From Pseudomonas frederiksbergensis (GTDB lineage: Bacteria > Pseudomonadota > Gammaproteobacteria > Pseudomonadales > Pseudomonadaceae), in NCBI RefSeq assembly GCF_001874645.1, contig NZ_CP017886.1:1860001-1924000 (forward strand): a stretch of DNA of 64,000 nt, given 5' to 3'. Positions 32,101-41,982 of this stretch are shown here, piece by piece. Each line of letters opens with the position of its first letter. The first letter of the stretch is position 1. The notes under the pieces were generated by a model. The model saw only the letters and a list, made by a program, of their open reading frames with translations. It was not told where the DNA came from and searched no databases. The translations under genes were made by a program, and so were the position numbers.

Positions 32101-32974
32101 CGATCTTGATCGGTGTACGTTCGGCGTAGGCACCCTTGATTTGCGGCGCATTGAGACGAACCGCGGCGCGTTGCAGGGTGCCCTTGCTCCAGTTAACCCA
32201 AAGCTCGCCACCGGCCTTGATCTCGGAAAAATTCCATTGCTGGGTCAAGCGCTCGGGCAACCATTTCGACCAGTCACTTTGTGGCAGGCTAAGGTAGGCA
32301 TCGACTTCGGCCGCTTGCCACTGATCGGCACGAATCCGGCTGCTCAGACTCATGGCCAGCGGCTGGCCGTCAGGCAAGGTCAGACGAACGTCGAGGCGCT
32401 GATGGCTGACGCCGGGTTTAAGGTTCAGACCGACATAGGTCAGGGTCAGCGGCACATGGTCGATCGGCAGCAAAGTAATCTGGCTGTCGAGCACCGACAA
32501 CTGCGCCACCCTCTGCATACGGTTGAGCAGTTGCTCGGGGTCCAGTGGCTGATCCTTCTGCACCGGCAAGCCTTCAAGCGACCACTGACCGTCCTGACCT
32601 TCCTTGAGGCTGATTTTCAGGCCATTGAGTTCCAGGTGTGCGATCTGCACCGCACGCGACAACAGACTGGCCCAGACATCCGGCACCACCCGCACCTGAT
32701 CCAGGTGCAAGGCATTGGCGCCATCACCGACCGTCACATCGTGGGCCAGCAAAATCGGCGCCATACCACTCCAGCGCCCCTCCAGGCCACCGATCTGCAA
32801 TGGCATGCCCAACGCTTCACGGGCCTTGGCTTCGACGTCCGCGCGATACTCGGCGACCAACGGAATAAACTCGCGACCGAGGCTGACGTACAGCGCCGCC
32901 AGCACCAGCAATAACGCACAAAGCCCCAGCCCCCAGCGGGTCAATGTGGTCAAAATGCGGATCAGACGATCCAT
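29171..32974 (-). CDS. yhdP: YhdP-family AsmA-like lipid-transport protein
   Basis: YhdP, with TamB and YdbH, is one of the long AsmA-like inner-membrane proteins thought to carry phospholipids to the outer membrane through a grooved beta-structure. At 1267 residues it is the right length. One membrane helix lies at about residues 10-30, followed by repeated beta-rich segments (DUF3971 and AsmA-type C-terminal domain) and a hydrophobic segment near the end (NLPIAALIVGAPAVGGALFLID). It sits 69 bases before its minus-strand neighbour rng and fits with the nearby mla and mre genes as envelope machinery. Confidence 0.9.
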   Translation of the reverse strand: MDRLIRILTTLTRWGLGLCALLLVLAALYVSLGREFIPLVAEYRADVEAKAREALGMPLQIGGLEGRWSGMAPILLAHDVTVGDGANALHLDQVRVVPDVWASLLSRAVQIAHLELNGLKISLKEGQDGQWSLEGLPVQKDQPLDPEQLLNRMQRVAQLSVLDSQITLLPIDHVPLTLTYVGLNLKPGVSHQRLDVRLTLPDGQPLAMSLSSRIRADQWQAAEVDAYLSLPQSDWSKWLPERLTQQWNFSEIKAGGELWVNWSKGTLQRAAVRLNAPQIKGAYAERTPIKIDNLAFNGYFQRGTEGFQVSFDSLAMTLGETRWETHLQLQQTATTEKTPELWHLQADRFDLAPITPLLNALGPLPKDFATVVERLKVTGALRNVLIDVRPEATDDSKFSFAANLERVGFDAYHGAPAARNVSGSISGDLGQGELRMDSKDFSLHLDPIFAHPWQYIQANARLTWKLDQQGFTLIAPYLKVLGEEGKIAGDFLIRLHFDHTQEDYMDLRVGLLEGDGRYTAKYLPEVLSPALDEWLRTAILKGAVDEGFFQYQGSLNHDAIAAARSISLFFKVHDAELAFQPGWPHVGKVSGDVFIEDSGVRILASKGQLLDTQVRDIYVNIPHAPAGQNPHLFLDGTFAGGLGDGLKILQEAPIGTGPTFAGWQGEGELQGSLKLDIPLAKGEEPKIVVDFKTAKSRLKLSDPVLELTQLKGDFRFDSAKGLSGQNITAQAFERPISAQIYAEGSPGKLNTRVTANGQVGVKKLTDWLNVTQPLPVSGTIPYQLQLNLGGADSQLMVSSSLKGVAVDLPAPFGMPAAQGRNTVFRMTLQGPERRYWFDYGDLADFTFAAPSGNFADGRGELFLGSGNALLPGDKGLRVRGVLSELDVEPWKALIDRYAGQDPGGSAKQLLSGADFKVDKLTGFGTTLDQARLQLDRKPTAWALQLDSQQAKGSVGIPDAKSAPIAINLQYVRLPAPDPKVQADENAPDPLASVDPTKIPALDIKIDELYQGADLVGAWSLKVRPIVKGIAFNSMNLGLKGMQLQGAGGWEGVAGASSSWYKGRLEGKNLGDVLKGWGFAPTVTSEEFHMDIDGRWPGSPAWVGPKRYSGSLDATLRKGQFVEVEGGAQALRVFGLLNFNSIGRRLRLDFSDLFGKGLSYDRVKGLLVASNGVYVTREPIIMTGPSSNLELNGTLDLVGDRVDANLLVTLPLTNNLPIAALIVGAPAVGGALFLIDKLIGDRMARFASVKYTIKGPWKEPKITYDKPF

Positions 32975-33043
32975 GTCAGTTGGCTCCCATGGCGAAATCG
33001 TGCAGCAAGCTGAGGCCGGCCGTTAGTAATAAAACACAGCGGA

Positions 33044-34501
33044 TCAGAGCAGCACCACGTCGTATTGTTCCTGGGAGTACATGGTTTCTACCTGAAAACG
33101 AATGGTTCGCCCGATAAAACCTTCAAGTTCCGCGACATTGCCTGACTCTTCGTCGAGCAACCGGTCAACCACTTTCTGGTTAGCCAGTACGCGATAGCCT
33201 TCAGCCTGATAGGCGCGGGCTTCACGCAAGATCTCCCGAAAGATTTCATAACACACGGTTTCCGGGGTCTTGAGCTTGCCACGGCCCTGGCAGCTGCTGC
33301 ACGGCTCGCAGAGCACTTGCTCGAGACTTTCGCGTGTGCGCTTGCGCGTCATCTGCACCAGGCCCAACTCGGTGATACCGATGATGTTGGTCTTGGCGTG
33401 ATCGCGCTCCAGCTGTTTCTCCAGCGTACGCAGCACTTGGCGCTGATGCTCCTCATCTTCCATGTCGATGAAGTCGATGATGATGATCCCGCCCAGATTA
33501 CGCAGGCGCAACTGCCGGGCAATCGCAGTGGCCGCTTCCAGGTTGGTCTTGAAGATAGTCTCTTCAAGATTGCGGTGTCCGACGAACGCACCAGTATTCA
33601 CATCAATGGTACTCATGGCTTCTGCCGGATCGACCACCAGATAACCACCGGACTTGAGCGGCACTTTGCGCTCCAGTGCCTTTTGAATTTCGTCTTCGAC
33701 GCCATACAGATCGAAAATCGGCCGTTCGCCCGGGTAGTGCTCCAGACGGTCGGCGATTTCCGGCATCAGCTCGGCAACGAACTGCGTGGTTTTCTGGAAG
33801 GTTTCCCGCGAGTCGATGCGGATCTTCTCGATCTTCGGGCTGACCAGATCGCGCAAGGTGCGCAGGGCCAGGCCGAGGTCTTCGTAGATCACGTTCGGTG
33901 CGCTGACGGTCTTGATCTGCGCGCCAATCTGATCCCAGAGGCGGCGCAGGTAACGGATGTCCATCAGGATCTCATCGGCACCGGCGCCTTCAGCAGCAGT
34001 GCGCAGAATGAAACCGCCCGCCTCCTTGATGCCTTCCTTCGCGACACAATCGGTGACCACTTGCTTGAGGCGTTCGCGCTCGGATTCATCCTCGATTTTC
34101 AGCGAAATACCGACATGAGCCGTGCGCGGCATGTACACCAGATAGCGCGAGGGAATCGACAGCTGGGTCGTCAGGCGTGCGCCCTTGGAACCGATCGGAT
34201 CCTTGGTGACCTGCACCACCAGGCTCTGACCTTCATGCACCAGTGCGCTGATGCTTTCCACCGCTGGGCCTTCACGCAGGGAAATTTCCGAGGCGTGGAT
34301 AAAGGCCGCCCGGTCCAGACCGATATCGACAAATGCCGCCTGCATGCCTGGCAGAACGCGAACGACCTTGCCTTTATAAATATTGCCGACAATCCCGCGA
34401 CGCTGGGTGCGCTCGACATGAACCTCTTGCAGAACACCGTTTTCGACCACCGCCACGCGCGATTCCATCGGCGTGATGTTGATCAGAATCTCTTCACTCA
34501 T
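33044..34501 (-). CDS. rng: Ribonuclease G
   Basis: RNase G is the endonuclease that finishes the 5' end of 16S rRNA and degrades some mRNAs. The 485-residue protein has an N-terminal S1 domain (RGIVGNIYKGKVVRVLPGMQAAFVDIG), the catalytic metal-binding Asp residues in MSTIDVNTGAF and IIIDFIDMEDEEH, and the Cys-rich zinc link (CEPCSSCQGRG). It lacks the RNase E scaffold tail, so it is RNase G. The start MSEEILINITPMESRVA matches the family; two in-frame upstream Met codons are not used. It directly follows maf and the mre genes, as in E. coli (cafA). Confidence 0.95.
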   Translation of the reverse strand: MSEEILINITPMESRVAVVENGVLQEVHVERTQRRGIVGNIYKGKVVRVLPGMQAAFVDIGLDRAAFIHASEISLREGPAVESISALVHEGQSLVVQVTKDPIGSKGARLTTQLSIPSRYLVYMPRTAHVGISLKIEDESERERLKQVVTDCVAKEGIKEAGGFILRTAAEGAGADEILMDIRYLRRLWDQIGAQIKTVSAPNVIYEDLGLALRTLRDLVSPKIEKIRIDSRETFQKTTQFVAELMPEIADRLEHYPGERPIFDLYGVEDEIQKALERKVPLKSGGYLVVDPAEAMSTIDVNTGAFVGHRNLEETIFKTNLEAATAIARQLRLRNLGGIIIIDFIDMEDEEHQRQVLRTLEKQLERDHAKTNIIGITELGLVQMTRKRTRESLEQVLCEPCSSCQGRGKLKTPETVCYEIFREILREARAYQAEGYRVLANQKVVDRLLDEESGNVAELEGFIGRTIRFQVETMYSQEQYDVVLL

Positions 34502-34546
34502 GGCAAGGTCTCGTTCAGGCATATTCACGATTATGGCCGCATCAAG

Positions 34547-35167
34547 TCAGTACGACGCTGGGCGCGCGATAAGGTTTTGCCAACAGGGTATGCCGAAATG
34601 GCCGAGCAGCTCGAAGGTTTCGCACAGCGGCAGGCCGACCACGGCGGAGTAACTGCCGTTGAGTTCTGCGACAAACACCGCGCCGAGGCCTTGAATGCCG
34701 TAGCCGCCAGCCTTGTCCCGTGGCTCGCCGCTGGCCCAGTAGGCCGCTGCCTCTTTATGACTGATAAAGCGAAAACGCACCAGGCTGCGCACCACGCGTG
34801 ATTCGCAATATTGGCCATCAAGCACGGCGATGGCGGTCAGCACTTCATGTTCACGCCCCGACAGGCTCATCAACATGCTCAACGCCTGCGCTTCGTCAAG
34901 CGGTTTGCCAAGAATCTGCCCATCGAGCACCACAGCCGTATCGGCACCCAACACACAAATGGGGGCACCCGGTTCGTTGAGCGCCAGCTGCGCACGACCG
35001 GCCTCGGCCTTGCCGCGCGCCAGACGCTCGACATAGGCCGCAGGGGACTCGTTAGTCAGAGGGGTTTCATCGATGTCCGCGATGATGGCGGTGAACGGCA
35101 CGCCGATCTGCGTGAGCAGTTCACGCCGACGCGGTGAGCCTGAGGCGAGGTAAAGCGGATTCATCAA
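34547..35167 (-). CDS. maf: Maf-family nucleotide pyrophosphatase
   Basis: Maf proteins hydrolyse non-canonical or modified nucleoside triphosphates to monophosphates (dTTP/UTP-type for the YhdE group) as house-cleaning. The 206 residues start with the substrate loop [11 protein letters not shown] and contain [19 protein letters not shown] and [13 protein letters not shown]. Two adjacent Met codons start the frame; the second ([13 protein letters not shown]) is equally possible. It lies between mreD and rng. Confidence 0.92.
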   Translation of the reverse strand: MMNPLYLASGSPRRRELLTQIGVPFTAIIADIDETPLTNESPAAYVERLARGKAEAGRAQLALNEPGAPICVLGADTAVVLDGQILGKPLDEAQALSMLMSLSGREHEVLTAIAVLDGQYCESRVVRSLVRFRFISHKEAAAYWASGEPRDKAGGYGIQGLGAVFVAELNGSYSAVVGLPLCETFELLGHFGIPCWQNLIARPASY

Positions 35168-35204
35168 GACATCTCCCTGTCAGAGTGGCAAATGCCTGAC
35201 CGAA

Positions 35205-35687
35205 TTAATTGATTTTGTAACGGCGGCTCAACCCACGCAATCCGAAGCTGACCCAAGGCCAGAGCAACGCGCTGATCAGCGCTGGTAAAAGTACGGCCAA
35301 TGTTTGACGGTTACCGGTCAAGGCGCTGAGCCACAGTTGCAGCAGTTGTGCGAGCCCCAGGATCACCAGAATCACCAGGCTTTGCTGCCACATCGGAAAC
35401 ATCCGCAAGCGCGGTCGCAGCGACATGATCAGAAAGGTGATCAGGGTCAGAATCAGCGCGTTGTGTCCCAGCAAGGTTCCGAACAGCACGTCTTGCATCA
35501 TGCCCAGACACCAGGCCGTGAGCATCCCGACTTTCTCCGGCACTTCCAATGCCCAATACGCCAATGGCAGTGCGACGAACATTGGACGCAGGATCTCGAC
35601 ATGCGGGAACGGTACGATACTGAGCAACAAGGCGATGACAAACGTCAGCCAGATCATCCAGCCATTACGTGGTCGAGTACTGGCCAT
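35205..35687 (-). CDS. mreD: Rod shape-determining protein MreD
   Basis: This small integral membrane protein of the elongasome links MreC to the RodA-PBP2 synthase. The 160-residue protein has about five hydrophobic segments and the family MLTAWCLGMMQDVLFGTLLG pattern. The start overlaps the mreC stop by one base, consistent with an mreB-mreC-mreD operon. Confidence 0.92.
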   Translation of the reverse strand: MASTRPRNGWMIWLTFVIALLLSIVPFPHVEILRPMFVALPLAYWALEVPEKVGMLTAWCLGMMQDVLFGTLLGHNALILTLITFLIMSLRPRLRMFPMWQQSLVILVILGLAQLLQLWLSALTGNRQTLAVLLPALISALLWPWVSFGLRGLSRRYKIN

Positions 35688-36778
35688 TATTCTCTCCCCT
35701 GAATGGTGGTTTCAGGCGCCGTGGCAGGCGGTTTGGCCGCAGCTGGCTTTGGCGCAGCGGGTGGCTTGGCCGCTACGGGATGCGCAGCAGGCTTGGCCGG
35801 GGTCGAAGATTTGGTTGCAGGCTTGGCCGTCACGGGTGTGGCCGTTGCTGCCGCAGGTGTCGTAGCGGCTGCCGGGGCAACAGTGGCGACAGGTTTAGGC
35901 ACGGTCGCCGGCACGATCGCCGCGCCGCCAGGATGCTGATCCGCATCCTGGGCCTGAGCCGCTTCGTTGGCGCGCTCTTCCGGGGTGCGGCCGTCGCTGA
36001 ACACCAGCAACATGTAACGACTGCGATTGAGCGCTGCGGTCGGCACTGCACGTACGATGGCGAACGGCTGACCAGAATCGTGGATCACTTCCTTGACGGT
36101 CGCCACCGGGTAACCGGCCGGGAAGCGCTGACCGAGGCCGGAGCTGACCAGCAGATCGCCCTCTTTAATATCAGCCGTGTCCGCAACGTGACGCAATTCC
36201 AGGCGTTCCGGATTGCCAGTGCCGCTGGCAATCGCCCGCAAACCGTTACGGTTCACTTGCACAGGAATGCTGTGGGTCGTGTCGGTCAGCAGCAACACCC
36301 GTGAGGTGTAAGGCATCAGTTCGACCACCTGCCCCATCAAACCACGGGCATCGAGTACCGGTTGGCCGAGTACCACGCCGTCGCGCTCACCTTTGTTGAT
36401 GATGATGCGATGGGTGAAGGGGTTGGGATCGACGCCGATCAACTCGGCCACTTCGACCTTCTCGTTGACCAGTGCCGACGAATTGAGCAACTCGCGCAAC
36501 CGAACGTTCTGCTCGGTCAAGGCCGCAAGCTTTTGCATGCGCCCCTGCAGCAGCAGGTTTTCAGTCTTGAGTTTTTCGTTTTCAGCCACCAGCTCGGTAC
36601 GGCTGCCAAATTGACTGCTCACACCCTGCCACAACCGCTCCGGCAGGTCGGTGATCCAATAGGCGTCCATCAAGACCAGCGACATCTGACTGCGCGCAGG
36701 CTTGAGCACTTCAAAGCGGGCATCGACCACCATCAGCGCGACCGATAGCACGGCCAGCACCAGAAAGCGCACGCCCAT
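35687..36778 (-). CDS. mreC: Rod shape-determining protein MreC with Ala/Pro/Lys-rich tail
   Basis: MreC is the periplasmic scaffold of the elongasome that activates PBP2. It has one N-terminal helix, a coiled coil (about 65-105, LVAENEKLKTENLLLQGRMQKLAALTEQNVRL) and two beta domains containing the conserved ARGLMGQVVELMPYTSRVLLLTD. Residues 262-363 are a low-complexity tail of Ala, Pro, Lys and Thr with no predicted fold; some pseudomonads have similar tails, and the fold ends well before it. It follows mreB after 172 bases that hold a strong hairpin. Confidence 0.93.
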   Translation of the reverse strand: MGVRFLVLAVLSVALMVVDARFEVLKPARSQMSLVLMDAYWITDLPERLWQGVSSQFGSRTELVAENEKLKTENLLLQGRMQKLAALTEQNVRLRELLNSSALVNEKVEVAELIGVDPNPFTHRIIINKGERDGVVLGQPVLDARGLMGQVVELMPYTSRVLLLTDTTHSIPVQVNRNGLRAIASGTGNPERLELRHVADTADIKEGDLLVSSGLGQRFPAGYPVATVKEVIHDSGQPFAIVRAVPTAALNRSRYMLLVFSDGRTPEERANEAAQAQDADQHPGGAAIVPATVPKPVATVAPAAATTPAAATATPVTAKPATKSSTPAKPAAHPVAAKPPAAPKPAAAKPPATAPETTIQGRE

Positions 36779-36893
36779 TGAGGGGCCTTTGGCGAAAAGC
36801 GGTTTAATAAGCCGCTCCTCCCAGGCAAATGTTCTCTTTATTCATACGGCATCAAACCGGCCTGGATGCAGACTGACAGAAGATAAACGCCAA

Positions 36894-36919
36894 CAGGCAG
36901 CACTGCAAAGTGCTGCCTG
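36894..36919 (-). promoter_or_regulatory. Stem-loop between mreB and mreC
   Basis: CAGGCAGCACT pairs perfectly with AGTGCTGCCTG around a four-base loop, about 32 bases after the mreB stop. There is no T-run, so partial termination or RNA processing that keeps mreB above mreC in level is a reasonable guess. Confidence 0.55.
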
Positions 36920-36950
36920 CGCGTCAACAGCATAGAAGCACCCGGCGAAA

Positions 36951-38000
<1,050 letters not shown>

Positions 38001-38064
38001 CTAGGCAACGCGTGGGTAAAAAAGTGCGGCAAACTCTAACAACGACAGGGATTTTGGGCAAGGC

Positions 38065-38083
38065 GCCAATATGTTAAATTGGC
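38065..38083. promoter_or_regulatory. Dyad between divergent mreB and gatC
   Basis: GCCAAT and ATTGGC flank seven A/T-rich bases, a symmetric site in the middle of the 210-base divergent control region. It could be an operator or overlap a -10; no factor is proposed. Confidence 0.4.
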
Positions 38084-38160
38084 CGCTTTTCTGTGCACCA
38101 AACCCCACAATCGCGGCCTTATGACCGTAGAAATGCGGTAGTGTTCCGACAATCTAACAC

Positions 38161-38175
38161 ACGGACGACGTCCGT
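38161..38175 (+). promoter_or_regulatory. Hairpin in the gatCAB leader
   Basis: ACGGAC-GAC-GTCCGT forms a six-bp stem with a three-base loop followed by TCTGTTTT, about 24 bases before gatC. It looks like a weak attenuator; alternatively it may only mark the leader. Confidence 0.4.
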
Positions 38176-38198
38176 TCTGTTTTCCACTGGAGAATCCC

Positions 38199-38486
38199 AT
38201 GGCGCTTGAACGCTCCGACGTGGAAAAAATCGCTCATCTGGCCAGCCTTGGCCTCAATGATGCCGATCTTCCACACATCACTTCGGCCCTGAACAGCATT
38301 CTCGGGCTGGTCGACGAAATGCAGGCTGTCAATACCGACGGTATCGAGCCTCTGGCCCACCCACTGGAAGCCAGTCAGCGCCTGCGTGCAGACGTCGTGA
38401 CCGAGTCCAATCACCGCGAGGCCTATCAGTCCATCGCACCAGCGGTCGAAAACGGCCTGTACCTGGTTCCGAAAGTCATCGACTAA
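38199..38486 (+). CDS. gatC: Asp/Glu-tRNA amidotransferase subunit C
   Basis: GatC wraps around GatA and stabilises the GatCAB complex, which converts misacylated Asp-tRNA(Asn) or Glu-tRNA(Gln) to the amide form. The 95-residue product shows the family pattern [18 protein letters not shown] and a C-terminal [22 protein letters not shown] ribosome site precedes the ATG. gatA follows after 16 bases. Confidence 0.93.
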   Translation: MALERSDVEKIAHLASLGLNDADLPHITSALNSILGLVDEMQAVNTDGIEPLAHPLEASQRLRADVVTESNHREAYQSIAPAVENGLYLVPKVID

Positions 38487-38502
38487 AGGGAAAGAGCCTG
38501 CA

Positions 38503-39954
38503 ATGCATCAATTGACTCTGGCCGAGATCGCCCGCGGACTCGCCGACAAAAAGTTTTCCTCCGAAGAGCTGACCAAAGTGCTGCTGGCGCGTATCGCCCA
38601 GCTCGACCCTCAGCTCAACAGTTTCATCAGTGTCACCGAAGAGCTCGCACTGACGCAGGCGAAAGCCGCGGACGTACGCCGGGCCAACGGCGAGAGCGGT
38701 GCCCTGCTCGGTGCGCCGATCGCTCACAAAGACCTGTTCTGCACCCAGGGCATTCGCACCAGCTGCGGCTCGAAGATGCTCGACAACTTCAAGGCGCCGT
38801 ATGACGCCACCGTGGTCGCCAAGCTGGCTGCTGCCGGGGCCGTGACCCTGGGCAAGACCAACATGGACGAATTCGCCATGGGCTCGGCCAACGAGTCGAG
38901 CTACTACGGCGCGGTGAAAAACCCCTGGAACCTCGAACACGTACCCGGCGGTTCGTCCGGAGGTTCGGCGGCAGCGGTTGCCGCTCGTCTGTTACCTGCG
39001 GCGACCGGCACCGACACCGGTGGCTCGATCCGACAGCCGGCAGCACTGACCAACCTCACCGGCCTGAAACCGACGTACGGTCGTGTTTCGCGCTGGGGCA
39101 TGATCGCTTACGCCTCCAGCCTCGATCAGGGCGGCCCGTTGGCGCGCACGGCTGAAGACTGCGCGATCCTGCTGCAAGGCATGGCCGGTTTCGACCCGCA
39201 AGACTCCACCAGCATCGATGAACCCGTGCCGGATTACAGCGCCAGCCTCAACGGCTCGCTGCAAGGTCTGCGCATCGGCGTGCCGAAGGAATACTTCAGC
39301 GCAGGTCTCGACCCGCGCATCGCCGAACTGATCCACAACAGCGTCAAGGCGCTGGAAAAGCTCGGCGCGGTGGTCAAGGAAATCAGCCTGCCGAACATGC
39401 AGCACGCGATTCCTGCGTACTACGTGATCGCTCCGGCAGAAGCCTCTTCCAACCTGTCGCGTTTCGACGGCGTGCGTTTCGGCTATCGCTGCGAAAACCC
39501 GAAAGACCTGACTGACCTGTACAAACGTTCGCGCGGCGAAGGTTTCGGCCCGGAAGTGCAGCGCCGGATCATGGTCGGCGCCTACGCGCTGTCGGCCGGT
39601 TACTACGACGCCTACTACCTGAAGGCGCAAAAGATCCGTCGCCTGATCAAGAACGACTTCATGGCGGCCTTTAATGAGGTCGACATCATCCTCGGCCCAA
39701 CCACGCCGAACCCGGCCTGGAAACTCGGCGCCAAGAACAGCGACCCGGTCGCTGCGTACCTGGAAGACGTCTACACCATCACCGCCAACCTCGCGGGCCT
39801 GCCGGGCTTGTCGATGCCTGCCGGTTTCGTCGAGGGTCTGCCGGTCGGCGTGCAACTGCTCGCCCCGTATTTCCAGGAAGGCCGTCTGTTGAACGTCGCC
39901 CACCAGTATCAGCTCAACACTGACTGGCACACCCGCACCCCGACAGGCTTCTGA
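38503..39954 (+). CDS. gatA: Asp/Glu-tRNA amidotransferase subunit A
   Basis: GatA is the glutaminase half of GatCAB, releasing ammonia from glutamine for the tRNA-bound residue. It is an amidase-signature enzyme of 483 residues with the Lys76 (PIAHKD), cis-Ser151 (GGSSGGS) and Ser175 ([10 protein letters not shown]) triad. Its place between gatC and gatB in an uninterrupted operon supports the tRNA-dependent role over a general amidase. Confidence 0.96.
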   Translation: MHQLTLAEIARGLADKKFSSEELTKVLLARIAQLDPQLNSFISVTEELALTQAKAADVRRANGESGALLGAPIAHKDLFCTQGIRTSCGSKMLDNFKAPYDATVVAKLAAAGAVTLGKTNMDEFAMGSANESSYYGAVKNPWNLEHVPGGSSGGSAAAVAARLLPAATGTDTGGSIRQPAALTNLTGLKPTYGRVSRWGMIAYASSLDQGGPLARTAEDCAILLQGMAGFDPQDSTSIDEPVPDYSASLNGSLQGLRIGVPKEYFSAGLDPRIAELIHNSVKALEKLGAVVKEISLPNMQHAIPAYYVIAPAEASSNLSRFDGVRFGYRCENPKDLTDLYKRSRGEGFGPEVQRRIMVGAYALSAGYYDAYYLKAQKIRRLIKNDFMAAFNEVDIILGPTTPNPAWKLGAKNSDPVAAYLEDVYTITANLAGLPGLSMPAGFVEGLPVGVQLLAPYFQEGRLLNVAHQYQLNTDWHTRTPTGF

Positions 39955-39964
39955 GGAGAAACAC

Positions 39965-41410
39965 ATGCAATGGGAAGTCGTGATCGGGCTGGAGATTCAT
40001 ACCCAGCTCGCCACCCAATCGAAGATTTTCTCCGGTAGTGCCACTACGTTTGGCTCCGAACCGAATACCCAGGCCAGCCTGATAGACCTGGGCATGCCCG
40101 GCGTGCTGCCAGTGCTGAACCAGGAAGCGGTGCGCATGGCGGTGATGTTCGGCCTGGCGATTGACGCCGAAATCGGCCAGCACAACGTGTTCGCCCGCAA
40201 GAACTACTTCTATCCAGACCTGCCGAAGGGCTACCAGATCAGCCAGATGGAATTGCCGATCGTCGGCAAGGGCCACCTGGACATCCCGCTGGAAGACGGC
40301 ACGGTCAAACGCGTCGGCATCACCCGCGCGCACCTGGAAGAAGACGCCGGTAAAAGCCTGCACGAAGAATTCAACGGCGCCACCGGCATCGACTTGAACC
40401 GTGCCGGCACACCGCTGCTGGAAATCGTTTCCGAACCGGACATGCGCAGCGCCAAGGAAGCCGTGGCCTACGTCAAGTCGATCCACGCGCTGGTGCGCTA
40501 CTTGGGGATCTGCGACGGCAACATGGCTGAAGGTTCGCTGCGTTGCGACTGCAACGTGTCGATCCGTCCAAAGGGCCAGGTTGAGTTCGGCACGCGCTGC
40601 GAGATCAAGAACGTCAACTCGTTCCGTTTCATCGAGAAGGCGATCAACACCGAAGTGCGTCGTCAGATCGAACTGATCGAAGACGGCGGCAAGGTGATCC
40701 AGCAGACGCGCCTGTACGACCCGAACAAAGACGAAACCCGCGCCATGCGCAGCAAAGAGGAAGCCAACGACTACCGTTACTTCCCCGATCCGGACCTGTT
40801 GCCGGTGGTCATCGAGGACTCGTTCCTCAATGACGTCCGCGCCACCCTGCCGGAACTGCCACCGCAAAAACGCGAGCGCTTCCAGGAGCAGTTCGGCCTG
40901 TCGGTCTACGATGCCAGCGTATTGGCGTCGAGCCGTGAGCAAGCGGACTACTTCGAAAAAGTCGTGAGCATCGCCGGTGACGCCAAACTGGCGGCCAACT
41001 GGGTCATGGTCGAGCTGGGCAGCCTGTTGAACAAGCAAGGCCTGGAAATCGACGAAGCACCGGTCTCGGCCGAGCAGTTGGGCGGCATGCTGTTGCGCAT
41101 CAAGGACAACACCATCTCCGGCAAAATCGCCAAGACCGTGTTCGAAGCCATGGCCGGCGGCGAAGGCAGCGCAGACGAGATCATCGATAAGCGCGGCCTG
41201 AAGCAAGTCACCGACAGCGGCGCGATCTCGGCCGTACTCGACGAAATGCTCGCCGCCAACGCCGAACAGGTTGAACAGTACCGCGCGGCTGACGAAGCCA
41301 AACGCGGCAAGATGTTCGGCTTCTTCGTCGGCCAGGCGATGAAAGCCTCCAAAGGCAAAGCCAACCCGCAACAGGTCAACGAACTGCTGAAAAGCAAGCT
41401 CGAAGGCTAA
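39965..41410 (+). CDS. gatB: Asp/Glu-tRNA amidotransferase subunit B
   Basis: GatB binds the acceptor tRNA, phosphorylates the side chain with ATP and adds ammonia channelled from GatA. The 481-residue sequence has the kinase cradle ([43 protein letters not shown]), a central helical domain and the C-terminal YqeY-like tail ([17 protein letters not shown]). It starts 10 bases after gatA with an AGGAGA ribosome site. Confidence 0.97.
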   Translation: MQWEVVIGLEIHTQLATQSKIFSGSATTFGSEPNTQASLIDLGMPGVLPVLNQEAVRMAVMFGLAIDAEIGQHNVFARKNYFYPDLPKGYQISQMELPIVGKGHLDIPLEDGTVKRVGITRAHLEEDAGKSLHEEFNGATGIDLNRAGTPLLEIVSEPDMRSAKEAVAYVKSIHALVRYLGICDGNMAEGSLRCDCNVSIRPKGQVEFGTRCEIKNVNSFRFIEKAINTEVRRQIELIEDGGKVIQQTRLYDPNKDETRAMRSKEEANDYRYFPDPDLLPVVIEDSFLNDVRATLPELPPQKRERFQEQFGLSVYDASVLASSREQADYFEKVVSIAGDAKLAANWVMVELGSLLNKQGLEIDEAPVSAEQLGGMLLRIKDNTISGKIAKTVFEAMAGGEGSADEIIDKRGLKQVTDSGAISAVLDEMLAANAEQVEQYRAADEAKRGKMFGFFVGQAMKASKGKANPQQVNELLKSKLEG

Positions 41411-41430
41411 ACCGTGGTCTTGCGCCCGAG

Positions 41431-41540
41431 GATCGTTTCCACGCTCTGCGTGGGAATGCCGCCCCGGACGCTCCGCGTCCATCGCAATGTGACGCGGAGC
41501 GTCACGGGATGCGTTCTCACGCGAGAGCGTGGGAACGATC
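41431..41540. repeat. Composite inverted repeat (GATCGTTTCCACGCTCTGCGTGGG family)
   Basis: The outer arms, GATCGTTTCCACGCTC and GAGCGTGGGAACGATC, enclose inner arms CCGGACGCTCCGCGTCC and GACGCGGAGCGTCACGGG, so the whole 110 bases can fold as one long cruciform. It fills the gap between gatB and the RlpA-like gene. A short relative lies at 9.2 kb. Confidence 0.8.
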
Positions 41541-41557
41541 ACTTGGGAGCTCTTTCA

Positions 41558-41932
41558 ATGAAACGTCTGCTTGGCGCGTGCGCCCTGCTCTCTCTGCTGG
41601 CCGGTTGCGCCAGCACCGATGTCATCGATCCACACGGTTACGACAAGACCGGCGTGGCCTCGTACTACGGCGCCAAACACCAAGGTAAACGCACTGCCAG
41701 TGGCGAGCGTTTCAACCCCAATTCCCTGACCGCTGCCCATCGCCAGTTGCCGTTTGGCACCCGGGTGAAGGTCACCAACCTCAATAACGACAAATCCTGT
41801 GTCGTCCGTATCAACGATCGCGGGCCGCACACCCGTGGGCGCCTGATCGACCTGTCTCACGAAGCGGCCGGGCGCTTGGGCATGCTGGGCAGCGGCACCG
41901 CACGGGTTCGCGTGCAAGCCCTCGACAACTGA
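41558..41932 (+). CDS. RlpA-like double-psi beta-barrel lipoprotein
   Basis: RlpA proteins bind or cut denuded peptidoglycan at the septum. This 124-residue version has a lipoprotein signal (LLAGC, lipid-bearing Cys17) followed by one DPBB domain: GVASYYGAKHQGKRTASGERFNPNSLTAAHRQLPFGTRVKVTN and RINDRGPH, including the conserved Asp and His of the active-site region. It has no SPOR domain, so it differs from full-length RlpA and may not locate to the septum. The ATG follows TTGGGAGC; the frame is open upstream through the repeat, but the lipobox fixes the start. Confidence 0.88.
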   Translation: MKRLLGACALLSLLAGCASTDVIDPHGYDKTGVASYYGAKHQGKRTASGERFNPNSLTAAHRQLPFGTRVKVTNLNNDKSCVVRINDRGPHTRGRLIDLSHEAAGRLGMLGSGTARVRVQALDN

Positions 41933-41982
41933 CAGACGGAGCACCGATCATTTTCGGACTTGCCAATTTACCACTGCTCAGC

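Noticed and set aside
31082..32914. A 610-codon open frame opposite yhdP
   Set aside because: Composition is Gln/Arg-rich and non-globular and it has no credible ribosome site, whereas yhdP continues over its whole length.
39914..41542. A 542-codon open frame opposite gatB
   Set aside because: It mirrors gatB codons, with the typical antisense pattern (Phe/Gln/Ala/His-rich), and it runs into the repeat; gatB is clearly real.
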